Shown here: piece after piece, positions 1-5,737 of the stretch | How positions within the stretch are numbered: position 1 is the first letter of the stretch | How the letters are laid out: every line of letters begins with the position of its first letter | Assembly: GCA_013314865.1 (NCBI GenBank) | Contig: JABUEV010000177.1 | Span: 1 to 5,737 of the forward strand | Source of the DNA: Bacteroidales bacterium | GTDB taxonomy: Bacteria > Bacteroidota > Bacteroidia > Bacteroidales > VadinHA17 | Reading direction: 5' to 3' | Length of the DNA stretch: 5,737 bases | Translations under genes and position numbers: made by a program | The notes under the pieces: model-generated | Database searches by the model: none | What the model was told of the DNA's origin: nothing | The model's input: only the letters and a program-made list of their open reading frames with translations

Positions 1-849
1 TACGGCATGTGCGGCGGACGGGTGATTGCCGAGATAATGTATTGCGACTTCCTTGGCAGGGCAGGCGACGAAGTGTTTAACCAACTGCCCAAATGGCAGG
101 CAATGAGCGGAAATCTTATTAAAATGCCTGTTGTGATTCGTGTTTCTGTAGGTTCAAAATATGGTGCTCAACATTCACAGGACTGGTCCTCGCTGGTGGC
201 TCATATACCCGGACTGAAAGTAATTTTCCCGGCCACTCCTTATGATACCAAGGGACTGATGAACAGTGCACTGCAGGGAACCGACCCCGTCATCTTCTTC
301 GAAAGTCAGCGCATATACGATGTTGGCGAAATGTTCCATGAAGGCGGAGTCCCTGAAGGATATTATGAGATACCAATCGGAGAACCCGACATTAAGAAAG
401 AAGGAAAAGACATAACCATACTTTCAATCGGTGCAACACTTTATCAGGCCATAAAGGCTGCTGAAATTCTTGAACAGAAGTATGGTTTAAATGCTGAAGT
501 TATTGACGCCAGAACACTTGTTCCATTCAATTATGAACCGGTTCTCAAATCTGTAAGAAAAACAGGAAAGATTGTACTTGCCAGCGATGCTTCATCAAGA
601 GGGTCATTCCTTAAGGAGATGGCTCAGACAATTACAGAGCTTGCATTTGACGACCTTGATGCTCCGCCGGTTGTTGTAGGGTCAAGAAACTGGATTATTC
701 CGGCACACGAAATGGAACAGTATTTCTTTCCGCAGGCCGGCTGGATTATAGATGCAATACACCAGAAAATAATGCCGCTGAAAAATCATATACCTGTACA
801 TGATTTCAGTTCAGAAAAATCAATATCTCTGAACAAAAAGGGAGTCTGA
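1..849 (+). CDS. 2-oxoacid dehydrogenase E1 beta subunit/domain, 3' part
   Basis: C-terminal 282 residues of a thiamine-diphosphate-dependent 2-oxoacid dehydrogenase E1 beta chain, which with E1 alpha decarboxylates a 2-oxoacid and passes the acyl group to an E2 lipoyl domain. The frame is open from base 1, so the Met codon at 7 is probably internal. Visible family landmarks are the segment after the cofactor-binding glutamate ([13 protein letters not shown]), the AQHSQDW motif with the conserved active-site-region His, [18 protein letters not shown], then the C-terminal transketolase-like domain with [12 protein letters not shown] and [10 protein letters not shown]. Free E1 beta chains are about 325-330 residues, so roughly 45-75 residues, including the ThDP-contacting Glu, lie off the left edge. 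It could instead be the beta half of an alpha-beta fused E1, an arrangement found in Bacteroidota. Substrate (pyruvate, branched-chain oxoacid, acetoin-type) cannot be told from this part. The last ~20 residues are a polar tail outside the domain. The family call is firm; substrate and fusion state are open. Confidence 0.9.
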   Translation, partial: YGMCGGRVIAEIMYCDFLGRAGDEVFNQLPKWQAMSGNLIKMPVVIRVSVGSKYGAQHSQDWSSLVAHIPGLKVIFPATPYDTKGLMNSALQGTDPVIFFESQRIYDVGEMFHEGGVPEGYYEIPIGEPDIKKEGKDITILSIGATLYQAIKAAEILEQKYGLNAEVIDARTLVPFNYEPVLKSVRKTGKIVLASDASSRGSFLKEMAQTITELAFDDLDAPPVVVGSRNWIIPAHEMEQYFFPQAGWIIDAIHQKIMPLKNHIPVHDFSSEKSISLNKKGV

Positions 850-891
850 ATGCTTTTTGATATATTTACGTTATCAAAAAAAAACAAATGA
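850..891 (+). other. 13-codon ORF bridging two genes (possible coupling peptide)
   Basis: An ATG follows directly after the TGA of the E1 gene and opens 13 codons (MLFDIFTLSKKNK). Its TGA at 889-891 overlaps the ATG of the phosphatase gene at 888-890 as ATGA. It therefore fills the whole 38-base gap and could carry ribosomes from one gene to the next. It includes a run of nine A at 876-884. No homology is recognised and an ORF this short can arise by chance, so it is given only as a possibility. Confidence 0.15.
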
Positions 892-1679
892 AAGATATTG
901 TTGAAAAAATCAGATCCAAATCGGGTTTCATAATTGACATGGATGGAGTCATTTACCATGGCAACAAGCTTTTGCCGGGAGTAAACGATTTTCTAAAATG
1001 GCTGGAAGAATCGGGGAAAAAATATCTTTTCCTTACCAATTCGAGTCAGCGGACACCGAAGGAACTGCAGGAAAAGCTGAAGCGTCTCGGAATAAACGTC
1101 GGTGAAGATCATTTTTATACAAGCGCCCTTGCAACAGCAGCATTTCTTGCCAGCCAGAAACCCGGAGGCAGTGCTTTTATAATCGGGGATGCAGGTCTCA
1201 TACATGCCATGTACAGCGTCGGGTATACCATAAACAACGTAAATCCCGACTATGTAGTGGTTGGCGATACCGATAACTACAACTTTGAAAAGATTGGGAT
1301 GGCAGTGAACATGGTATTAAAAGGTGCCCGGCTGATAGGTGCCAATCCCGATATAACCGGTCCGGTTGAAAATGGTATAGCTCCTTCAACAAAGGCGCTG
1401 ATAGCGCCCATCGAGATTGCCACCGGCAAAAAAGCTTATTATGTCGGCAAACCAAATCCTCTCATGATGCGGATAGCTCTGAAGAGACTGAATGTAAAAC
1501 GTGAAGAGGCAGTGGTGATCGGCGACAGGATGGATACTGATATCAGGTGCGGCCTTGAATCAGAAATTGACACTGTGCTGGTACTAAGCGGCATCACATC
1601 TCTGAGCGAAATCGACAATTTCCCCTACAGGCCGCATTATGTGCTCAACGGAGTAATTGATATTGTTCAGAACCAGTAA
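888..1679 (+). CDS. HAD-IIA (NagD-type) sugar-phosphate phosphatase
   Basis: A 263-residue cytoplasmic HAD-superfamily phosphatase of subfamily IIA (NagD / p-nitrophenylphosphatase / phosphoglycolate-glycerol phosphatase group). Motif I is DMDGV at 17-21, with nucleophile Asp17 and acid/base Asp19. Motif II is the Thr/Asn/Ser of FLTNSS at 48-53. Motif III is Lys188 in GKPNP. Motif IV is IGDRMDTD at 211-218, giving the Mg-binding Asp213 and Asp218. The region between motifs II and III is the C2-type cap, with GANPD and an ENGIAPSTKAL stretch typical of IIA members. Length is normal (250-270) and all catalytic residues are present, so it should be active. Family members dephosphorylate small phosphates such as glycerol phosphate, 2-phosphoglycolate or nucleotides, and specificity cannot be read from sequence. 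Here it may hydrolyse an intermediate or side product of the neighbouring aldolases (inference). The start ATG lacks a Shine-Dalgarno and lies behind an A-rich leader. Its stop overlaps the next start as TAATG. Confidence 0.9.
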   Translation: MKDIVEKIRSKSGFIIDMDGVIYHGNKLLPGVNDFLKWLEESGKKYLFLTNSSQRTPKELQEKLKRLGINVGEDHFYTSALATAAFLASQKPGGSAFIIGDAGLIHAMYSVGYTINNVNPDYVVVGDTDNYNFEKIGMAVNMVLKGARLIGANPDITGPVENGIAPSTKALIAPIEIATGKKAYYVGKPNPLMMRIALKRLNVKREEAVVIGDRMDTDIRCGLESEIDTVLVLSGITSLSEIDNFPYRPHYVLNGVIDIVQNQ

Positions 1680-2320
1680 TGAAGCACGGGGAAAAATTCA
1701 AAAAGGAACGCAGGGAGGTTGCACGTTTTATGAAACGCCTTTACAGACAGGGGCTGACTACAACCTCCGGCGGAAACATTAGTCTGAAAGTTAATGATGA
1801 TATTGTTCTCATTACTCCGTCCGCGACTGATAAGGGAAGAATGAAATGGAAAGATGTGGGAATAATGAATTTAGACGGGAAGAATCTTACACCTGAATTG
1901 AAACCATCCATAGAACATGAAATGCATCTTTCAATCTACAGAAAGAAAACTCAGATCAGGGCAATCGTCCACGCTCATCCATTGTTTGCCACCGCCTTTA
2001 CTGCTATTAAGTGTAAAATTGACACTAACCTGACTGCAGAAGCGAGAGCTATTTGCGGAGAACCTGTATTTGTTCCCTATGCATTGATGGGAAGTCAAAA
2101 ACTTGCCTCCCTTGCAGCCGAAAGTATTGAAAAAGCTGATATTCTTCTCCTGGAAAACCACGGGATCCTGACTGCAGGTAACAGCCTTCTTCAGGCCTTT
2201 GACAAGCTTGAAGTACTTGAAAATGCAGCAAGAATGACAATGATCGCTGATATCTCAGGGAAAAAGAAGCCGCTTACAAAATCGCAGACAGAGGAGCTTG
2301 ACCGGCTTTTCAGGCATTGA
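1679..2320 (+). CDS. class II aldolase, L-fuculose-1-phosphate aldolase type
   Basis: A 213-residue zinc-dependent class II aldolase/adducin-family protein, the full usual length for L-fuculose-1-phosphate aldolase (FucA, about 215). Phosphate-binding loop: SGGNIS at 30-35, with TPSATDKG following at 46-53. Glu79 in SIEHEMH matches the catalytic acid/base. His98 and His100 of VHAHP plus His161 of LLENHG are the three zinc ligands. Glu79, His98, His100 and His161 sit at a constant offset of +6 from E. coli FucA Glu73, His92, His94 and His155 (numbers from memory), strong support for the fold and an intact site. Family reaction: reversible cleavage of a ketose 1-phosphate to dihydroxyacetone phosphate and an aldehyde such as lactaldehyde. 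Related members act on 5-deoxyribulose 1-phosphate, ribulose 5-phosphate (epimerase) or methylthioribulose 1-phosphate (dehydratase). It starts inside the stop of the phosphatase gene (TAATG), so the two are probably translationally coupled. The exact substrate is unknown, so no symbol is given. Confidence 0.88.
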   Translation: MKHGEKFKKERREVARFMKRLYRQGLTTTSGGNISLKVNDDIVLITPSATDKGRMKWKDVGIMNLDGKNLTPELKPSIEHEMHLSIYRKKTQIRAIVHAHPLFATAFTAIKCKIDTNLTAEARAICGEPVFVPYALMGSQKLASLAAESIEKADILLLENHGILTAGNSLLQAFDKLEVLENAARMTMIADISGKKKPLTKSQTEELDRLFRH

Positions 2321-2362
2321 AATGTTAATACTTAAACCAGTCAACTAAACCTCATTAATCGT

Positions 2363-3634
2363 ATGAATTATTTTCTTACCGGGTTTCCTCCTCCTGATGT
2401 GCTTATCAGGACCTTTTCCGGCAAAAACAGTCTGCCGGAATTCAGGGAGACCAACCTTCATATACATACCCCCTATTCGTTCAGTGCTTTTCCTGATATC
2501 GGAACAATTTTCAGCATGGCCAGGGAGGAAAACATACCTCTGCTGGGAATCAATGATTTCTTCGTTGCTGACGGATACAGCGATTTCTATTCCAATTCGC
2601 TGAAAAACAACATTTTTCCTTTTTTCAATATAGAATTCATTGGACTCCTGAAAGATGAACAAAGAAAAGGCATCAGAATCAATGATCCCAATAATCCCGG
2701 CAGAATATATTTCAGCGGCAAAGGACTTGACTTTCCTTTTAATCCTGGCTTTTTAAACAGACTTAGGCTTAAGTCGGTGATAAGAGAAAGCCAGGAACAG
2801 ATTAAAACAATGATTTCGAAGCTGAACCAGATCATTGAGCCAATAAAACCCGGGATCAGTTTGAGTTATAAAGAGATTAAAAGAAGATATGCCCGGGATC
2901 TTGTCAGGGAAAGACACCTGGCCAGGGCAGTGAGAATGACTGCATTGGAAAATTTTGACAGCAGTGAAGAACAGCTTCATTTTCTGGAGAATCTGTTTGG
3001 CGGCATCAAGCCCAAAGCAGGGCTGAATGATTCTGCTGCACTCGAAAACGAAATAAGAGCTAAACTGCTTAAAAGCGGAGGCACTGCATTTGTTGAGGAA
3101 AATGAGGAATCATTCCTTGAGCTGAAAAAAATAATCAATATAATTCTGAAGGCAGGCGGAATACCGTGCTATCCTGTACTTCTTGATGACAGTCAGGGAA
3201 ATTTTACCGAGTTTGAAAAAGACTTTGAAAAACTCCACTCCTCGCTTTTGAAATACAACATCGGATGCATCGAGCTTATACCGGGAAGAAACGATAAAGG
3301 TATATTAAAAAGCTTCGTGGAATTTTTTCATGATAAAAATTTCATCATAACATTTGGAACCGAACACAACACTCCTGAACTAATCCCCCTGCAAGTCACG
3401 ACCAGAGGAAATATCCCGCTTGATGATGCCCTTAAAAAGATTGCATGGGAAGGGGCCTGTGTAATAGCAGCTCACCAGTATCTGAGGGCACAGGGAAGGC
3501 AGGGATACATGCTTCCTGAAGGAAATCCCAGCTTCGGCCAGAAAAAAGAACTGGCATCTCTCGGAAAACTAGTCATTGAATTTTTCTTGTCAAATAATGG
3601 AAAAAATGAGACCGGAAATCGCAGAATTAATTGA
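2363..3634 (+). CDS. PHP-domain-like protein of unknown function
   Basis: A 423-residue soluble protein with no signal peptide or membrane segment. Residues 30-100 resemble the start of a PHP (polymerase and histidinol phosphatase) metal-hydrolase fold: NLHIHTPYSF supplies His33 and His35 (motif I, HxH), GINDFF at 62-67 takes the place of the usual TDH motif II, and NIEF supplies Glu91, a common metal ligand. FGTEHNTP at 331-338 stands where other PHP proteins have a GSD/AH-type motif. About 240 residues lie between Glu91 and this last motif, much longer than in simple PHP phosphatases. They include a basic helical part (about 140-200). A conserved-looking AAHQYLRAQGRQGYM segment lies at 369-383. 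The divergent motifs II and IV leave the metal site uncertain. Known PHP proteins hydrolyse phosphoesters, but activity here is not shown. A 42-base leader without Shine-Dalgarno precedes the ATG, and the 3' end overlaps the aldolase-dehydrogenase gene. The context suggests a sugar-phosphate role (inference). Confidence 0.72.
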   Translation: MNYFLTGFPPPDVLIRTFSGKNSLPEFRETNLHIHTPYSFSAFPDIGTIFSMAREENIPLLGINDFFVADGYSDFYSNSLKNNIFPFFNIEFIGLLKDEQRKGIRINDPNNPGRIYFSGKGLDFPFNPGFLNRLRLKSVIRESQEQIKTMISKLNQIIEPIKPGISLSYKEIKRRYARDLVRERHLARAVRMTALENFDSSEEQLHFLENLFGGIKPKAGLNDSAALENEIRAKLLKSGGTAFVEENEESFLELKKIINIILKAGGIPCYPVLLDDSQGNFTEFEKDFEKLHSSLLKYNIGCIELIPGRNDKGILKSFVEFFHDKNFIITFGTEHNTPELIPLQVTTRGNIPLDDALKKIAWEGACVIAAHQYLRAQGRQGYMLPEGNPSFGQKKELASLGKLVIEFFLSNNGKNETGNRRIN

Positions 3635-5579
3635 AATTTCGAAGTTTTACGGACAGAAAAAAGAATTTGTTATCGCAGGAGGCGGAAATACCTCCTTCAA
3701 GGATGAACAGAGCATATGGATCAAAGCAAGCGGTTTCCCGCTTTCTGACCTGACCGAGGAGCACCTGGTGAAACTCAGCCGTGAAAAACTGAGGCTCATA
3801 GCAGTAAAAACCTACTCAGAAGACCCTATGGAAAGGGAAGAACAGGTAAAAAATGATCTCTACTCAGCTGTGGAAGAACCTGGCAAGGCGAAAAGACCTT
3901 CAGTGGAAACCTCTCTGCACGAGCTGATAAGCTTCAGATTTGTCGTTCACCTTCACCCGGCAATAATAAACGGGATCCTCTGCTCCAGAAATGCTAAAAA
4001 CCTTACTTTACAATATTTCGGAGAGAAAACACTTTTTGTTCCCTATACTGACCCCGGATACATACTCTTTAAAAAGCTTGAGTCAGACATAAAACAGTAC
4101 CGCGAAAAATATTACCGGGATCCTCAGGTGATTTTTCTTGAGAATCACGGGATCTTTGTAAGTGCCGATTCAACAGATGAGATCAGAAGAATTTATTCAG
4201 ACATAATTTCTGAAATTTCATCACACATTCAACCATTGCCGGAGGCAGAACCTCTGCCTTTCAATCCGGTTATGTCAAAAGTCCTGCCGGTAATGAGAAT
4301 GGCTTTGTCAGACGGCACTGCTAAAGTTATCCGGTACCGCCATAACACCCTCATAGCAAAATATTATCAAAGCCAGCAGGAGTATCACAAAATCAGCCTG
4401 CCATTGACACCTGACATGATAGTATATTGCAAATCGCGGTATATCTTTATTGAACATTCATCGACACCGGAAAGGATAGTTGAATCATTCAGGCAGCAGC
4501 TTCCAAGGTTTGTAAGTGAATATGGCTACCTGCCCCGCATATTTGTTATTAAAGATGCAGGTGTGTTTGCCGTTGAAGATACTACTGCATCTGCTGAAAC
4601 AGCTCTGGATGTTTATGAAGACCTGATAAGGGTGAGTTATTATTCAGCCCAAGCCGGGGGAACAAAATTTATGACACCAGATCAGGTGGCATTCATCGAC
4701 AAATGGGAAGTGGAAAACTACCGGAGAAAAATCATGAAGACTCAGGTGAATGAGAACAGACTGAACAGTAAAATTGCAATAGTGACAGGAGGTGCACAGG
4801 GCTTTGGGGCTGGCATCGCGGAAGGATTCTTTTCTCTTGGAATGAATGTTGCTATTGCTGACGTCAACGAGGAAGCCGGGAAGGCACTGGCTGACAAACT
4901 CTCATCATCCGGAACCCATAATAAGGCAATGTTCATCAGAACAGATGTTTCTGATCCCGAATCCGTAAGGCACCTTGTTGAAACAACTGTGGCCGGCTTT
5001 GGAGGACTTGTTATAATGGTAAGCAATGCCGGAATCCTCAGAGCAGGGGCGCTTGATGAGATGAAAGAGGAAGATTTCAGAAAAACAACTGAAATAAACT
5101 ATTACGGATTTTACTATTGCACAAAATATGCATCTGAGATAATGAAGCTTCAGAACCAGGAAAAACCTGAATACTTCACAGACATTATACAGATTAATTC
5201 AAAGTCAGGGCTCAGGGGGAGCAACAGGAATTTTGCCTATGCCGGAGCAAAATTCGGAGGCATAGGACTTACTCAGTCATTCGCCCTGGAGCTTGCACCC
5301 TTCAGGATAAAGGCCAATGCCGTTTGCCCGGGAAATTTCTACGAAGGACCATTATGGTCAGATCCTAAGAACGGATTGTTTGTTCAGTACCTGAGAACAG
5401 GTAAGGTGCCTGGTGCCAGAACCATAGAGGATGTAAGAAAATACTATGAAGGCCAGGTTCCGTTAAAGCGCGGATGCAGGCTGGAAGATGTAATGAAGGC
5501 AATACTTTATATTATTGACCAGGAATATGAAACCGGACAGGCTGTGCCTGTTACAGGAGGACAGGTGATGTTGGGGTGA
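3597..5579 (+). CDS. bifunctional class II aldolase / short-chain dehydrogenase (RhaEW-like)
   Basis: About 660 residues, two enzymes in one chain. N-terminal class II aldolase (about 1-215): GGGNTS phosphate loop at 28-33, catalytic Glu104 in PSVETSLH, zinc ligands His118 and His120 (HLHP) and His184 (FLENHG). A middle region (about 230-385) ends in the FIDKWEVENYRRK linker typical of these fusions. C-terminal classical SDR (about 390-660): cofactor loop TGGAQGFG at 397-404, Asp422 after strand 2 favouring NAD over NADP, SNAG at 476-479, and catalytic Ser535, Tyr548 and Lys552 (YAGAK). Both sites are intact. The architecture and length match bifunctional L-rhamnulose-1-phosphate aldolase/L-lactaldehyde dehydrogenase, which yields dihydroxyacetone phosphate and lactate. 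The SDR half also strongly resembles sorbitol-6-phosphate 2-dehydrogenase, so the substrate is uncertain. Start: ATG 3597 is preferred. An in-frame TTG at 3576 and an ATG at 3606 are alternatives, and none has a Shine-Dalgarno. It overlaps the PHP gene by 38 bases, suggesting coupling. Confidence 0.87.
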   Translation: MEKMRPEIAELIEISKFYGQKKEFVIAGGGNTSFKDEQSIWIKASGFPLSDLTEEHLVKLSREKLRLIAVKTYSEDPMEREEQVKNDLYSAVEEPGKAKRPSVETSLHELISFRFVVHLHPAIINGILCSRNAKNLTLQYFGEKTLFVPYTDPGYILFKKLESDIKQYREKYYRDPQVIFLENHGIFVSADSTDEIRRIYSDIISEISSHIQPLPEAEPLPFNPVMSKVLPVMRMALSDGTAKVIRYRHNTLIAKYYQSQQEYHKISLPLTPDMIVYCKSRYIFIEHSSTPERIVESFRQQLPRFVSEYGYLPRIFVIKDAGVFAVEDTTASAETALDVYEDLIRVSYYSAQAGGTKFMTPDQVAFIDKWEVENYRRKIMKTQVNENRLNSKIAIVTGGAQGFGAGIAEGFFSLGMNVAIADVNEEAGKALADKLSSSGTHNKAMFIRTDVSDPESVRHLVETTVAGFGGLVIMVSNAGILRAGALDEMKEEDFRKTTEINYYGFYYCTKYASEIMKLQNQEKPEYFTDIIQINSKSGLRGSNRNFAYAGAKFGGIGLTQSFALELAPFRIKANAVCPGNFYEGPLWSDPKNGLFVQYLRTGKVPGARTIEDVRKYYEGQVPLKRGCRLEDVMKAILYIIDQEYETGQAVPVTGGQVMLG

Positions 5580-5590
5580 AGGTGGTAGTT

Positions 5591-5632
5591 AGCACAGAGC
5601 ACGGAGCACAGGGCACAGAGCACAGGGTACAC
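5591..5632. repeat. heptamer tandem array, consensus RGCACAG
   Basis: Six contiguous 7-base units begin at 5591, 5598, 5605, 5612, 5619 and 5626. Units 1, 3 and 5 are identical (AGCACAG), unit 2 is AGCACGG, unit 4 is GGCACAG, and unit 6 has diverged to GGTACAC. The array starts 11 bases after the stop codon of the aldolase-dehydrogenase gene. Similar short heptamer arrays occur between genes in some Bacteroidota and, as STRR elements, in cyanobacteria (general knowledge, not checked here). Function unknown; copy number may vary between strains. Confidence 0.85.
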
Positions 5633-5664
5633 CTGTCCTCCGAAGCTTTGGCGAAGGAGGAGAG
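5633..5664. repeat. hairpin-forming palindromic element between the arrays
   Basis: TCCTCC at 5636-5641 pairs perfectly with GGAGGA at 5656-5661. After a single G/G mismatch, CT at 5633-5634 can also pair with AG at 5663-5664. Inside the stem, GC at 5645-5646 can pair with GC at 5651-5652 around a TTTG loop after three mismatches. No T-run follows, so a rho-independent terminator is not supported. Its position between two period-7 arrays suggests a small repeated or inserted element. Confidence 0.55.
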
Positions 5665-5718
5665 CTCAGGGCTCAGTGTCTGTTGCCCATAGCCAATTGC
5701 CTTCAGCCTGCAGCAAAT
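5663..5718. repeat. degenerate period-7 array anchored by GC
   Basis: Eight consecutive 7-base units run from 5663. Seven of the eight carry GC at positions 2-3 of the unit; the third, TGTCTGT, does not. The first two (AGCTCAG, GGCTCAG) resemble the upstream RGCACAG heptamers. Later units drift through TGCCCAT, AGCCAAT and TGCCTTC to AGCAAAT. The steady spacing of GC every seven bases is what supports calling this a decayed or variant heptamer array rather than random sequence. Confidence 0.6.
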
Positions 5719-5737
5719 ATCCTGTATAACAGCTCCA

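Larger units (their letters stand above)
5580..5737. other. non-coding end of window; no gene or clear terminator
   Basis: The 158 bases after the last stop codon hold no ORF with coding character on either strand. They consist of a heptamer tandem array, a hairpin-forming element and a second period-7 stretch, each listed separately. The hairpin is not followed by a T-run, so no intrinsic terminator can be called, and no promoter is recognised. The final bases (5719-5737) show nothing. Confidence 0.6.

Noticed and set aside
993..1455. Minus-strand ORFs opposite the phosphatase gene (993-1205 and 1198-1455)
   Set aside because: They lie wholly antisense to a gene with intact catalytic motifs, are rich in Cys, Trp and Arg in patterns typical of shadow frames, and show no family motif.
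1931..2240. Minus-strand ORFs inside the stand-alone aldolase gene
   Set aside because: Antisense shadows of a well-supported aldolase, with no recognisable domain.
2321..2362. Internal promoter before the PHP gene
   Set aside because: The 42-base gap is A/T-rich, but no Bacteroidota-type TTTG plus TAnnTTTG pair or sigma-70-like pair at proper spacing is seen.
2345..2980. Minus-strand ORFs (2345-2662, 2587-2835, 2753-2980) and a plus-strand ORF at 2397-2603 within the PHP gene
   Set aside because: The 423-codon frame carries the HxH-type motif and the conserved-looking segments; the others overlap it in other frames without motifs.
4742..5026. Minus-strand 94-residue ORF opposite the dehydrogenase domain
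   Set aside because: Complement of the cofactor-binding region of a clear SDR domain; its Ser/Pro/Ala-rich composition is that of a shadow frame.
5633..5664. Intrinsic transcription terminator after the operon
   Set aside because: A hairpin can form but no T-run follows, and the stem is interrupted by mismatches.
5591..5718. CRISPR array
   Set aside because: The repeat unit is only 7 bases with no spacers; nothing like a 24-40-base repeat with unique spacers.

Overview
The window is a stretch of chromosome with five co-directional (+ strand) protein genes packed almost end to end, followed by about 158 bases of non-coding, repeat-rich DNA. None of the four visible gene starts has a Shine-Dalgarno sequence. 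Starts sit behind A/T-rich leaders or overlap the previous gene. With the moderate GC content, the protein style and the heptamer-rich intergenic DNA, this points to a member of the Bacteroidota, perhaps an uncultured Bacteroidales/Marinilabiliales-type organism. That assignment is inference; related phyla such as Calditrichota or Ignavibacteriota are not excluded.

Layout: (1) 1-849, the C-terminal part of a thiamine-diphosphate-dependent 2-oxoacid dehydrogenase E1 beta subunit or domain, cut by the left edge. (2) 888-1679, a NagD-type HAD-IIA phosphatase. (3) 1679-2320, a stand-alone class II (zinc) aldolase of the L-fuculose-1-phosphate aldolase type, overlapping gene 2 by one base. (4) 2363-3634, a 423-residue protein with a divergent PHP metal-binding domain and no recognised function. 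(5) about 3597-5579, a two-domain protein joining a second class II aldolase to a short-chain dehydrogenase, the architecture of RhaEW-type L-rhamnulose-1-phosphate aldolase/lactaldehyde dehydrogenase. (6) 5580-5737, non-coding: a heptamer tandem array, a hairpin-forming element and a second, degenerate period-7 array.

The spacing (38-base gap, 1-base overlap, 42-base gap, 38-base overlap) fits one operon. Read together, the genes look like the lower half of a sugar-phosphate (probably deoxysugar or polyol) pathway. Aldolases would split a ketose 1-phosphate into dihydroxyacetone phosphate and an aldehyde, the dehydrogenase domain would oxidise or reduce a product, the phosphatase would remove phosphate from an intermediate or side product, and the E1 enzyme would take a 2-oxoacid to an acyl group. 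No kinase, isomerase, transporter or regulator is visible, so the substrate cannot be fixed. The most open points are the PHP protein, the presence of two different class II aldolases, and the period-7 repeat DNA downstream.
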